Source: an uncultured Alteromonadales bacterium
GTDB taxonomy: Bacteria; Pseudomonadota; Gammaproteobacteria; Pseudomonadales; Cellvibrionaceae
Direction: 5' to 3'
Assembly (NCBI GenBank): GCA_937864365.1
Contig: CALMJT010000058.1
Coordinates: 1 to 50,871 of the forward strand
DNA length: 50,871 nt
Below, piece after piece: positions 43,050-50,871 of this stretch (the stretch's first letter is position 1; every line of letters starts with the position of its first letter). The position numbers were made by a program, and so were the translations under genes. A model generated the notes under the pieces. That model was given only the letters and a program-made list of their open reading frames with translations, had not been told where the DNA came from and made no database searches.

Positions 43050-43578
43050 ATCGCGCCATCTCTATATGTCGGTAACAAATGTGCTGGTAACAAAACCAAC
43101 CTGCCTTGCGCGTGGCCATCAACCTCAGGTAAAGGCAACCAATACAGGTTTGGCCTTTACTAGGGACTCTGCCATTTTTCTACGATCACTTTTGCGTCAA
43201 TGCTATTTAGTCATTGGTGAATCGGGCGGCCTGGGTGCGCTTGTTTAACGCACGGTAACTGATAGGTCAGCCAACAGGTTGAGCGTTCGGTTGTATTGTC
43301 GCATTGGCTTAATGATGGGTAGAGAGTGAACGCGCCATTCCCAATCAGTAAAGCGACCACCTGCTGTATCCATTCTCTATCCCAATCGTTACCACTTGCC
43401 CATAACACGTCACTTATCACCTTGTTGGTTTTTCATGCCGTCTATTTTCAGTCGTCGGGTGCAGACTCGGTGGTGAAATAGATGAAAGAAATGGCCATCA
43501 AACTAACCTGTCAAATCAGTTTTTTATGATGACTTGTGTGCGGCTAACTGTTTGATAGACATAGTCCAATACGGTGCT

Positions 43579-43831
43579 GTTTGGCGGCATTTGGCTAGTG
43601 CAAAAAAATCGAGACGCCAAACGATTGTTTGCATTCTGGGCTTAAAAAATCAAACGGTTTGTACTTTGATGCCGAGGTTGGTTTAGGGGGCAAAAAGTGC
43701 CAAACCTTTCTTTAAGCCAGTACCGGCAAGACCTACCAGCTTTGGATTTCAATCGAGAAGCCAAACAGTAAATCGGTTAATTTCCCTGTTTGGCGTTTCG
43801 ATCCAAAAGCCAAACGGATAGTGGTTTTGGC
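43579..43831. repeat. Cluster of GTTTGGC / GCCAAAC motifs upstream of the XRE-ImmA gene
   Basis: The heptamer occurs exactly as GTTTGGC at 43579 and 43788 and as GCCAAAC at 43616, 43699, 43760 and 43809. Near copies are ATTTGGC (43589), CAAACGGTTTG (about 43651) and TTTTGGC (43825). Both orientations alternate. It lies in a 913-bp stretch (43050-43962) with no convincing gene. Possible roles are operators for the downstream XRE protein, a replication-type iteron array or a repeat-built RNA. Confidence 0.7.
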
Positions 43832-43962
43832 GTATGGGGGTAAAGGCATGGGGAAGTGTGTTTGCGAACACGCGAATGATTGCCCTGCAAAACCAATCGA
43901 CAAAAACGCCATCTTGGTTTATATTTTTAAATAATTTTAGTTTTTATAAACCAGAGGTCTGT

Positions 43963-45018
43963 ATGATTGGAGAGCGCATAAAACGAGCCCGTGCAGCCGC
44001 TGGCCTGTCGATGCAGGCCTTGGGTAAGCAAGTTGGTATTAGTGCCAACATGGTTAAAAAATACGAGCACGACCAGAGTATGCCTTCGTCGGGAGTTTTA
44101 CTTAAATTGGCGACGGCTTTGTCGGTTCGTACTGAATACTTCTTTCGCCCAGCACAGGTGGCTTTGGGTGAGGTGGAGTATCGTAAAAAAGCCTCAGCTT
44201 CAGCTAAGTTGCTAAAGAAGATTGAGTCCGATGTGGTTGACCAGGCTGAGCGCTGGTTAGCACTTAAAAATGTATGGCCAAACTTCCCGATAGCGAGTTT
44301 TAACTACCACCCCGACGTCCCTGTTGTAAGCACTTTAGACGCAGTAGAGCAGGTTGCCGCTAAAGTCCGTACTGATTGGCAGTTGGGTATGAATCCATTA
44401 CCAGACTTAATCGACTTGCTTGAGTCTAAAGGTATTCTGGTGATTGTCAGTAACGTACCCCAAGCCGATAAATTTGATGGGTTACAAGCCAAAATATCAG
44501 GGCAGCCTATTGTTGTTGTGTCTTCTCATTGGCCTGGTTGCCGCCAGCGGTTCACATTGGCGCATGAACTTGGCCACCTTGTTTTACATGGCTTACTAGA
44601 TGAATCCATTGACGAAGAGATGGCCTGCAACCGCTTTGCTTCTGCGTTTTTATTGCCCGAAGTAGGCCTTTTTCAGCATCTAGGAGAGCGACGTTCGAAC
44701 GTAGACCCCAAAGAGCTATATTTCCTGAAACACGAATATGGCTTAAGCATGGCAGCTTGTTTGTATCGCAGTGCCGACCTTGGTGTGATCACCGAAGAGA
44801 AAAAACGCCAAATATTTATACAGTTTTCAAAAAACGGTTGGCGCAAGCAAGAGCCTGGGAATCCTTATCCACAAGAGCAGACATTATTGTTTGAGCAGTT
44901 GGTTTATCGTGCATTGGCAGAGGGAATTGTTAGTGAATCGAAAGCCGCTGAGCTGCTACAGATGTCAGTGATGGCATTGCATAAGCAGCGTCAAATGTTA
45001 GATTTTATGGAGTGTTAA
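43963..45018 (+). CDS. XRE regulator fused to an ImmA/IrrE metallopeptidase domain
   Basis: 351 aa from the ATG at 43963, preceded by AGAGG; a longer frame upstream is not supported. An N-terminal XRE helix-turn-helix reads MIGERIKRARAAAGLSMQAL with SANMVKKYEHDQSMPSSGVL. The central ImmA/IrrE (COG2856) domain has the zinc motif HELGHLVLH and a downstream EEMACNRFASAFLLP with the third ligand. A C-terminal helical part ends beside the AbiD/F-type gene, whose ATG follows the stop directly. ImmA-type proteases cleave repressors to induce phage or island genes, so this may be a sensor-regulator of the toxin gene. Confidence 0.88.
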   Translation: MIGERIKRARAAAGLSMQALGKQVGISANMVKKYEHDQSMPSSGVLLKLATALSVRTEYFFRPAQVALGEVEYRKKASASAKLLKKIESDVVDQAERWLALKNVWPNFPIASFNYHPDVPVVSTLDAVEQVAAKVRTDWQLGMNPLPDLIDLLESKGILVIVSNVPQADKFDGLQAKISGQPIVVVSSHWPGCRQRFTLAHELGHLVLHGLLDESIDEEMACNRFASAFLLPEVGLFQHLGERRSNVDPKELYFLKHEYGLSMAACLYRSADLGVITEEKKRQIFIQFSKNGWRKQEPGNPYPQEQTLLFEQLVYRALAEGIVSESKAAELLQMSVMALHKQRQMLDFMEC

Positions 45019-45972
45019 ATGGCCGACGTTAAACCTTGGATATCAATGGAAAAGCAGCTTTCACTGCTAAAGTCACGCGGCCTGCTTATTGATAATGAGC
45101 AGGCCGCAATGAATTACCTTTCACGCATAGGTTATTACCGCTTGAGTGGCTACTGGTATCCACTTAGAGAAATAGACGTAATGTCTTCAGCCGAACAAAA
45201 GTGCCCTATTAGATTTGATCACTTTTACCAAGATAGTCATTTCGAGGATGTTGTTAATTTATATGTCTTTGATAAAAAATTGAGATTGCTTGCTCTTGAT
45301 GCATTAGAGCGGATTGAAATGGCTGTCAGAGTTGATGTAGCTCATTTACTGGGTGAGAAAGAACCTTGTGCGCATGAGAATCCGGAGTGTTTACACGGGA
45401 ATTTCACGAAAAAGCTAATTAAAAAAGGGCCTAACAAAGGTAAAACTGAGCACCAAGTTTGGCTTGAAAAGTATAACTCGATGTTACGTCGATCTCGCCG
45501 TGAACCATTCATTACTCACCATAAAAGCAAATATGATGGTAGGCTACCTGTTTGGGTTGCTATTGAAGTCTGGGATTTTGGGTTGTTATCACGATTATTT
45601 GAAGGTTTGCAATTCAAAGATAAAAACCATATTGCAAAAAAATATGGGCTTGCTGACGGCGATACAATGGCAAAATGGATTCGCAGTCTAAACTTTATTC
45701 GCAACGTATCTGCTCACCATAGTCGCTTATGGAATATCAACGTGTTGGAACCTTCCCCATGCCCTGATCATTGGCCAGATATTAAAAATACAAAGCCATT
45801 TTTGTACTTTGCTATCATGGCTCAACTCATGGGAGTCATTTGCCCAAACTCAACTTGGTTACCTAGACTTGTCGAGTTACTTAAAGCTTGCCCAGCATCG
45901 AGAAACGGCATTTTAACGTTAGATGATTTTGGAGTAATCAGTGATTGGGAGAAATGGTTACTTCGGGGGTAG
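45019..45972 (+). CDS. Abi_2 (AbiD/AbiF-type) HEPN protein
   Basis: 317 aa. The N-terminus has the family signature: LSRIGYYRLSGYWYPLRE, preceded by SMEKQLSLLKSRGLLI. LYVFDKKLRLLALDALERIE follows. The C-terminal RNVSAH (Arg228-His233) is the Rx4H ribonuclease motif of HEPN domains. AbiD/F proteins abort phage infection. AbiF-type proteins have been reported as RNA-cleaving toxins, related to Cas13, that are held by a structured RNA. The ATG lies at zero spacing after the XRE-ImmA stop (TAA-ATG), so both are translated together. Confidence 0.85.
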   Translation: MADVKPWISMEKQLSLLKSRGLLIDNEQAAMNYLSRIGYYRLSGYWYPLREIDVMSSAEQKCPIRFDHFYQDSHFEDVVNLYVFDKKLRLLALDALERIEMAVRVDVAHLLGEKEPCAHENPECLHGNFTKKLIKKGPNKGKTEHQVWLEKYNSMLRRSRREPFITHHKSKYDGRLPVWVAIEVWDFGLLSRLFEGLQFKDKNHIAKKYGLADGDTMAKWIRSLNFIRNVSAHHSRLWNINVLEPSPCPDHWPDIKNTKPFLYFAIMAQLMGVICPNSTWLPRLVELLKACPASRNGILTLDDFGVISDWEKWLLRG

Positions 45973-46267
45973 AAATGAGAACCGACGCGTACAAAAATGC
46001 AGTGGCGCCGGTCATATTGTTAGCAAGTGTAGGTTCGATCAGATTATTTGTCAATTACATTTAACCTGTTTCAATGTTGACGTTAGAACTAATCAAAGCG
46101 ATTTGATTGAAATATCAGCATAAAAAACGAAGGGTAAAGTCGCTGGCCCCAATTGCCCCATTCCTTGGGGCGGTTCACATCCCTCTTATTCACCCTCTGA
46201 AGCTCGGCATATCAAGTGTTGCCCCATTGTCCCAACTGCCCACGGTAAGTGAGCAAATGGGGGCTTG
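45973..46267. other. Non-coding DNA between the AbiF-type gene and the small membrane gene
   Basis: 295 bp without a gene. It carries TGCCCC at 46154 and 46220 and GGGGC at 46167, matching in opposite orientation the GGGGCA series upstream of the AlpA gene. No clear terminator or RNA is recognisable. Confidence 0.4.
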
Positions 46268-46606
46268 TTAGTTTCGCCTGATGGGCCTTTTCGGCATGCG
46301 GCTGCGTTTGCCATCGAAAAAGGCCAATACTCTGAACCAATAGAGTGATTCTTCATAACCTAGGCTATGCGTTGGGCGTGCAGGCGGGATGATCCCCAGT
46401 TTGCGTCCTAGGCTGACAATCACGTAGAACATGAGTTTTAGCATCAGCCAAGGAGCGAGTACCACGAATACCATCAGGCAATGCAGAGTAAGTGCGTAGC
46501 CTATACCATGAGGTTGTTCGAGTAAGGCAATGCCAATACACCAACCAAGGCCTGCCAGCATGGCTATTGGAAAGGTAATGGGGGCGAGTCGCATCATAAA
46601 TTGCAT
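46268..46606 (-). CDS. Island-encoded membrane protein, 112 aa
   Basis: Starts at ATG 46606-46604, one base after the integrase stop codon, with a strong AGGAGGG ribosome-binding site inside the integrase 3' end. Two or three membrane segments (about residues 6-26, 36-62) and a very basic C-terminus (DGKRSRMPKRPIRRN). No family recognised. Its coupling to the integrase suggests an island-maintenance or transfer-related role, but this is speculation. Confidence 0.6.
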   Translation of the reverse strand: MQFMMRLAPITFPIAMLAGLGWCIGIALLEQPHGIGYALTLHCLMVFVVLAPWLMLKLMFYVIVSLGRKLGIIPPARPTHSLGYEESLYWFRVLAFFDGKRSRMPKRPIRRN

Positions 46607-46607
46607 G

Positions 46608-47858
46608 TTAATGCCCTCCTGTGTTGTGCTGTGAAGGGTGCTCAAAGCTCACCAGTGGTTCAACTACATCAGCCACGGTTTGATGGGCAATTCGGCGCTC
46701 TTCAAAGTAATCGTGGCGATCGTAAATACCCTCAACACCTTTTAGCTTATGGTTAAGACAGCGTTCGGCTACGTTGCCTGCAATACCCAAAGAGGCGGCA
46801 AGGCTGCGAAAGGTGCGGCGCAAATCGTGTACGGTGAAGTGTTCAAGTTTGCCCATTTTATTGGGAGGCTGTTTTTTGCGCCCAGGCTCGCGACCAAAGA
46901 GCTTAGAAATGGCACGGTTTAGCGTATCTGGCCCCATATGTGGACGATGGCTTGCTCGTCTGGCTGGGAAAACATAAGGCGAGCCACAAGCGCGAATTTG
47001 CAGTTCGTTAAACCAGGTAATGGCTTGGCGCGGTAAGGGGATGCTGATCGGCACGCCAGTTTTACTGCGTTCCTTGGGCAGGTCCCATACGCCCGTGGTT
47101 AAATCCATTTCACGCCACATGGCTTCGCACAGTTCGCTTTTGCGTACGCCCAATACCAAAAACAGACAGCAAGCGAGGTAGTTGTCGCGGCCAAAGCTAT
47201 TGATATGGGTATGAAACACACTGAAGGCGTAGTGAATTTCCTCTTTGCTGAGCATCCTGTCTTTACTGGACTCAACGCCACCGGCATCGTCCACGGTAAA
47301 TGCTGCGGCGGGATTGTTCAGGGTTAAGTCGAGCTTTATCGCATGTCGAAACAGCTGCTTCATGTACATCAAGGTGTCGTTGGCAATGGTAGGGCGGTTA
47401 CTTTCTCGAATGCGCTCTAATACTTCGCGCACGTCACGTGCAGTCACCTCAGCAATACACTTAATGCCAATGACTGGGCTTATGTCTTTGGTGTAAACCC
47501 GATACGGAATCTTTGGGTGCTTTAGTCGTCGACTCAGGTCTGTTCGATACCAGTCATGAAATAGCTGATCCACGGTTTCAATGTCAGGTAACTCGATTTT
47601 CTGTTTTTCCAGAAGAGGATCTATGCCGTCGCGTACTTCCTTTCGAAAATATGCGGCGGCAATTCTAGCGTCGGCCAACGACATTAAAGGAAATTGTCCC
47701 AAGGTTGCTTCTCGTCTTCCTTTGGCTGTGGTGTAGCGGATCATCCAGTAAGGCGAGCCCTGTTTGCGGACGCAAAAGTATAGGCCTTCACCGTCTGAAT
47801 ATTTTTTTGGGTCGGCTTTGCTGTAAGCAATAACCTGTTTTGCTGTGAGTTTTCCCAT
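46608..47858 (-). CDS. Tyrosine-type integrase of the island
   Basis: 416 aa from the ATG at 47858-47856, with GGAG upstream; a longer frame adds 34 residues lacking family character. The N-terminal DUF4102 arm-binding domain has KKYSDGEGLYFCVRKQGSPY and RREATLGQFPLMSLADAR. The core-binding domain is in the middle. The catalytic domain has the first Arg in LGVRKSELCEA, HDLRRTFRSLAASLG (His-x-x-Arg), CLNHK and the Tyr region GIYDRHDY. It lies 157 bp from attR, reading away from yicC, the usual place for P4/CP4-like integrases. Confidence 0.93.
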   Translation of the reverse strand: MGKLTAKQVIAYSKADPKKYSDGEGLYFCVRKQGSPYWMIRYTTAKGRREATLGQFPLMSLADARIAAAYFRKEVRDGIDPLLEKQKIELPDIETVDQLFHDWYRTDLSRRLKHPKIPYRVYTKDISPVIGIKCIAEVTARDVREVLERIRESNRPTIANDTLMYMKQLFRHAIKLDLTLNNPAAAFTVDDAGGVESSKDRMLSKEEIHYAFSVFHTHINSFGRDNYLACCLFLVLGVRKSELCEAMWREMDLTTGVWDLPKERSKTGVPISIPLPRQAITWFNELQIRACGSPYVFPARRASHRPHMGPDTLNRAISKLFGREPGRKKQPPNKMGKLEHFTVHDLRRTFRSLAASLGIAGNVAERCLNHKLKGVEGIYDRHDYFEERRIAHQTVADVVEPLVSFEHPSQHNTGGH

Positions 47859-47958
47859 GTTTACTCCATAGTTGCTGAAATAATGGAGGGGGCAATAATG
47901 GTTGTCCACCACTAAAGTTGGTAACGGACATCTGCAAACCGATTTGCACTGGGAAAAC

Positions 47959-47996
47959 AAAAAAGCCCGCTATTTATAAATGCCGGGCTTTTTAGA
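47959..47996 (-). terminator. Terminator beyond yicC, inside the island
   Basis: AAAAAAGCCCG and CGGGCTTTTT form the stem around an AT-rich centre (C-TATTTATAAATG-C). The T run on the minus strand follows yicC, so the island supplies a terminator for its host gene; it can also insulate the integrase promoter. Confidence 0.85.
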
Positions 47997-48014
47997 CTTT
48001 CTTGGGCGAATAAA

Positions 48015-48041
48015 AAACTATTCAATATTCTGCACTTGTTC
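48015..48041 (-). other. attR: yicC 3' end
   Basis: AAACTATTC, TGCACTTG and a final TC are identical to attL (39895-39921). The four differences fall on synonymous third codon positions, so the protein end EQVQNIE is the same in both. The crossover lies inside this segment. Confidence 0.8.
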
Positions 48042-48881
48042 GCGCATTTGTTCGATTAAGACTTTAAGTTCCACCGCCGTTTGGGTGGTGTCGCTAACGG
48101 TGGCTTTTGATGAGAGTGTGTTGGCTTCGCGATTGAGTTCTTGCATTAAGAAGTCGAGTCGGCGACCAACGGGTTTTTTCTGTTTTAGGCAGTTTTGCAC
48201 TTCTTTAACGTGGGTTTCTAGTCGGTCGAGTTCTTCGTCGACGTCGGATTTTTGCGCGAGATACACTAATTCTTGTTCGAGGCGATCTTGGTCGATTTCA
48301 ACTTGCAGTGCTGCAAGTTTATCGAGCAATTTTTGATGCTGATTTTCTTTGATTAGTGGCAATGCTTCGCGGGTTTGGGCAACTAATTCCGATATTTTTA
48401 CCAAACGTTGGGAGATGTGTTTTTGTAATTCGTCGCCTTCGCGCGCACGTTGTTGAATTAAATCATCGACGGCTTTATCGAAACTTTTTAGAGCGTCGTT
48501 TTTGACTGCTTCAAAGTCGGTTTCAGATTCAATAATAACGCCCGGCCATTGCATAATTTGCATGGGATTTACGGAGGCGGTTTTACCCATTAATTGATTG
48601 ATTTCTTCGCAGGCATTGATGACCTGTTGGGCAAGTTCACGGTCGATGTGAATGGATTGTTGCTGACTGATTTTTTGCAGTTGCAGGCTGACTTCTATTT
48701 TGCCGCGGGCAATTTTTTCTCTTAATACTTCGCGTAATTGTGGTTCTAAGACGCGTAGTGTGTCTGGTAACCGAAAATGCGCTTCGAGATAACGATGATT
48801 AATGCTGCGTATTTCCCAAGTTAGGCTGGCCCATTCAAAGGTATTTTGTTGGCGAGCGAAGCCGGTCATGCTGTGGGTCAT
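48018..48881 (-). CDS. yicC: YicC family endoribonuclease-like protein
   Basis: 287 aa from the ATG at 48881-48879 (MTHSMTGFARQ), the E. coli YicC length; a start 14 codons upstream is less likely. Conserved blocks are WEIRSINHRYLEAHFRLP, REKIARGKIEVSLQL and the C-terminal DFLMQELNREANTLSSKAT. YicC has been shown to cleave RNA and affect small-RNA turnover. It is divergent from rph, as in relatives. The island sits in its 3' end but leaves the protein intact. Confidence 0.94.
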   Translation of the reverse strand: MTHSMTGFARQQNTFEWASLTWEIRSINHRYLEAHFRLPDTLRVLEPQLREVLREKIARGKIEVSLQLQKISQQQSIHIDRELAQQVINACEEINQLMGKTASVNPMQIMQWPGVIIESETDFEAVKNDALKSFDKAVDDLIQQRAREGDELQKHISQRLVKISELVAQTREALPLIKENQHQKLLDKLAALQVEIDQDRLEQELVYLAQKSDVDEELDRLETHVKEVQNCLKQKKPVGRRLDFLMQELNREANTLSSKATVSDTTQTAVELKVLIEQMREQVQNIE

Positions 48882-49138
48882 TGTCAGTCCTTCTGTTGGG
48901 CTCAATGAGAGAGTGTTATCCAAAATGAATATGCCGAGGGTTTTTTATAGTGCGCGATAAAATAGGCGCAAGCTTCTTGTCGGCTGGATTACGAATTAAT
49001 ATTTCATGGTATCACAAGGTGGGTTAGTTATAATCCGGGCCAGAAGAATTTGTGCGTACAGTTTTGATTCAATTTAAATAAAACAATTATTTAGCCGCAA
49101 ATTTATACTTGTTACCGGTGCACAGGAGAGAATTTTCA

Positions 49139-49864
49139 ATGCAGAGACCCAGTGGTCGTTTGGCCGATCAATTAAGAGATATCACATTTACACGTAATTA
49201 TACCAAGCACGCAGAAGGTTCTGTGCTAGTTGAGTTTGGCGATACCAAGGTGCTTTGTACCGCGACCGTTGAAGAAGGTGTGCCTCGTTTTATGCGCGGT
49301 GAAGGCCGTGGCTGGATTACCGCAGAATACGGCATGTTGCCGCGCTCTACCGGAACGCGCATGGACCGAGAGGCCGCACGTGGTAAGCAAGGTGGTAGAA
49401 CGGTGGAGATTCAGCGTTTAATTGGTCGATCACTGCGTGCAGCAGCCAATTTAGAGGCGTTGGGCGAAAACACTATTTTGGTTGATTGCGATGTTATTCA
49501 AGCCGATGGCGGTACTCGAACCGCTTCTATCACTGGTGCTTGTGTTGCAATCATGGATGCGCTTGCCGTGCTTGAGGGCCGTGGTTTATTAAAAGGTGTT
49601 GTACTCGATAAATTAGTAGCGGCGGTTTCGGTTGGTATTTACGAAGGCGAAGTGGTGCTTGATTTGGATTACCCTGAAGACAGTAACGCCCAAGCCGATA
49701 TGAACATTGTTATGTGTGAAGGCGGCGGCTTAATTGAGGTTCAAGGAACCGCAGAGGAAAATCCATTCACAGGTGATGAGTTTGCGCAGATGCTAGCAAT
49801 TGCAAAAAGCGGTATTGAATCCCTGCACGGATTACAGCGAGCAGCATTGGCCGAATCTATTTAG
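49139..49864 (+). CDS. rph: Ribonuclease PH
   Basis: 241 aa from the ATG at 49139, with AGGAG 11 nt upstream; ten extra codons upstream are not family-like. Features are [35 protein letters not shown], the RNA-binding [15 protein letters not shown] region and [15 protein letters not shown] with the phosphate/metal site. The enzyme trims tRNA 3' ends by phosphorolysis. A strong terminator follows. Confidence 0.97.
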   Translation: MQRPSGRLADQLRDITFTRNYTKHAEGSVLVEFGDTKVLCTATVEEGVPRFMRGEGRGWITAEYGMLPRSTGTRMDREAARGKQGGRTVEIQRLIGRSLRAAANLEALGENTILVDCDVIQADGGTRTASITGACVAIMDALAVLEGRGLLKGVVLDKLVAAVSVGIYEGEVVLDLDYPEDSNAQADMNIVMCEGGGLIEVQGTAEENPFTGDEFAQMLAIAKSGIESLHGLQRAALAESI

Positions 49865-49894
49865 CGAAATCTATTTAAGAGTTGGTGTTGGTAA

Positions 49895-49937
49895 TAAAAA
49901 AGCCCGAAGAGCTGAATAAGTTCTTCGGGCTTTTTTT
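49895..49937 (+). terminator. Terminator of rph
   Basis: AGCCCGAAGA and TCTTCGGGCT form a 10-bp stem followed by TTTTTT, preceded by an A run. From 49938 to 50143 the DNA is AT-rich without a gene. Confidence 0.92.
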
Positions 49938-50143
49938 GTTTATTTATTCAGCCATTATTTTGTTTATTCAAGAATGACTTGTTAAATTTTTGAGTAATAC
50001 AGCTTTTATGAAAGCATAATTTTGTTAAGAACTCAGAAATTAAAACTTGAATCAACGACCATCACGGTAATTATTTGGTTGAATACACGAAACTGAGATT
50101 TGTTTTTGAGTGTTTGTTTGAAAATTTCGATGCCTTTAAGCTG

Positions 50144-50871
50144 TTACAATTCGATATCGTAATCAATAATTACAGGTAGGTGTGATGAGAACGTACGGTT
50201 TTTATAAATAACGCCGTATTCAACACGTGAGCGTAGTTCGTCGGAAACCACCTGTAGGTCGGTTCTCCAGCCGTCGCCTTTACCTACTTCACCCTGCGGC
50301 CACCAGGTGTATTCATCGGGATCGCGGTTGGCGCAACGGAAGGCATCGGTATAGCCAATTTGTGTGAACAATTGGTCCATCCAAAGGCGTTCATGTTCCA
50401 AAAAGCCTGCGTTATTTTCGTTGGCTCGTGCGTTTTCAACGTCTGCTGTTTTGTGAGCCATTTGCCAATTGCCGCAAAAAATAAAAGCGCGGCGCTTACG
50501 CGTGATTTTGTGCAGATGGGCTTGCAGGTCGTCGAAGAATTTGATTTTTACTTCAAGCGATTCAAGTTCGGTGTTGGCGCTAGGAGCTAATAATGAGCCA
50601 ATGGATATGTGTTCAAAATCCGCCTGCAAATAGCGGCCTTCCATATCAACACCGCTGCTAAAACCTAAGCCATAAATTAAGGCTTTAGGCTGATGGCGCG
50701 AGTAGATGGCAACGCCGTTGTAGTGTTTGATTCCAGAATCAAAAAAATACGCGTTATAGCCCTTTGGGTGGAAAATGTCGTGGTCGAGTTCGTGCTCCAG
50801 CGCTCGCAAGTCTTGTAGGCATACGATATCCGCGTCTTGCTCGGACAACCACTCGTATAGACCGCGTTGGG
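50144..50871 (-). CDS. crc: Catabolite repression control protein Crc, 5' end beyond the window
   Basis: 242 codons are visible; the frame continues past 50871 (QRGLYEWLSEQDADIVCLQD...), so the start is missing. It has the exonuclease III/EEP fold with GVAIYSRHQPKALIYGLGF, RYLQADFEHISIGSLL, FIFCGNWQMAHKTADVEN and WWPQGE. The catalytic residues of ExoIII are changed: CGNWQMAH replaces the active GDxN. This is the pattern of Crc, which lost nuclease activity and acts with Hfq to repress translation in carbon catabolite control. It lies next to rph, as in Pseudomonas. Confidence 0.88.
   Translation of the reverse strand, partial: QRGLYEWLSEQDADIVCLQDLRALEHELDHDIFHPKGYNAYFFDSGIKHYNGVAIYSRHQPKALIYGLGFSSGVDMEGRYLQADFEHISIGSLLAPSANTELESLEVKIKFFDDLQAHLHKITRKRRAFIFCGNWQMAHKTADVENARANENNAGFLEHERLWMDQLFTQIGYTDAFRCANRDPDEYTWWPQGEVGKGDGWRTDLQVVSDELRSRVEYGVIYKNRTFSSHLPVIIDYDIEL

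Larger units (their letters stand above)
39895..48014. mobile_element. 8.1-kb integrative island in the 3' end of yicC
   Basis: It is bounded by a 27-bp imperfect direct repeat (39895-39921 and 48015-48041) that contains the last codons of yicC. A tyrosine integrase lies next to the yicC side, as expected for elements that restore the 3' end of their target gene. The 3' end of yicC is a known site for mobilisable islands such as MGIVflInd1 of Vibrio. The cargo is hipBA, an AlpA-like regulator, a truncated DUF927 gene, an XRE-ImmA/IrrE gene, an AbiD/F-type gene and a small membrane protein. No transfer genes; it is probably a decayed satellite-like element. Confidence 0.82.

Noticed and set aside
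43211-43420. 69-codon minus-strand open frame downstream of the DUF927 remnant
   Set aside because: Antisense to the direction of the island genes, no family similarity recognised, no ribosome-binding site.
47859-47960. 34 extra N-terminal residues for the integrase
   Set aside because: The ATG at 47858 has a good GGAG site, and the family begins there (MGKLTAKQV); the extension is Cys-rich and unlike the family.

Overview
The window is chromosomal DNA from a gammaproteobacterium of the Pseudomonadales/Cellvibrionales type. The gene order rph / yicC ... gmk-rpoZ-spoT-ridA ... oxyR-recG ... ubiA-phoB-phoR, with a crc gene beside rph, is the arrangement known from Pseudomonas and its marine relatives. 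The moderate GC content and AT-rich intergenic regions suggest a marine Cellvibrionaceae-like host rather than a true Pseudomonas; this assignment is inference. No rRNA or tRNA gene, CRISPR array or transposase gene was seen.

Layout. Positions 1-5.7 kb hold nptA-type Na+/phosphate transport, an M48 lipoprotein protease, a DUF4265 gene, yaaA and a DUF938 methyltransferase. Positions 5.7-10.2 kb are an AT-rich accessory stretch of small genes, several of them broken: a DUF2442 gene beside a DUF4160-like remnant, a zinc-ribbon pseudogene, and a possible membrane-active toxin followed by small membrane proteins that could be immunity proteins. Positions 10.2-13.5 kb hold two paralogous TSUP exporters flanking an exported amidohydrolase. 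Positions 14-31.6 kb are core genes: a REC-TPR regulator, a FemAB-like acyltransferase, phoR, phoB, ubiA, an HU gene, a YbaK-HDOD protein, recG, oxyR, an SDR gene, ridA, spoT, rpoZ and gmk. Positions 31.9-39.8 kb hold a J-domain protein, a DUF502 protein, an MHYT-PAS-GGDEF-EAL protein, an unknown membrane protein, an NlpC/P60-like::DTW fusion and a superinfection-immunity-like protein. Positions 39.9-48.0 kb are an 8.1-kb integrative island in the 3' end of yicC. yicC, rph and a partial crc close the window.

Three mobile-DNA layers stand out. (1) A family of about 152-bp MITE-like elements, flanked by TA, is scattered through intergenic DNA: two full-length copies plus diverged, partial and single-palindrome copies. 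One full copy splits a small membrane-protein gene, and removing the element plus one TA restores the frame exactly. (2) A single integron-type gene cassette (GTTAGGT core, an 85-residue membrane protein, and a folded attC-like site ending in GTTAGAT) lies between an SDR gene and ridA with no integrase nearby. (3) The yicC island carries a tyrosine integrase, AlpA-like regulator, truncated DUF927 gene, hipBA and an XRE-ImmA/IrrE + AbiD/F-type HEPN operon, bounded by a 27-bp imperfect repeat that recodes the last residues of YicC with only synonymous differences.

Functionally, the core genes cover phosphate sensing (PhoBR, with the phosphate transporter), peroxide stress (OxyR, YaaA), the stringent response (SpoT, omega) and RNA processing (Rph, Crc). 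The accessory genes look like defence and toxin systems. The best candidates for something undescribed are the MITE family, the isolated cassette, the XRE-ImmA/AbiF operon with the repeat-rich non-coding DNA upstream of it, and the NlpC/P60-DTW fusion.
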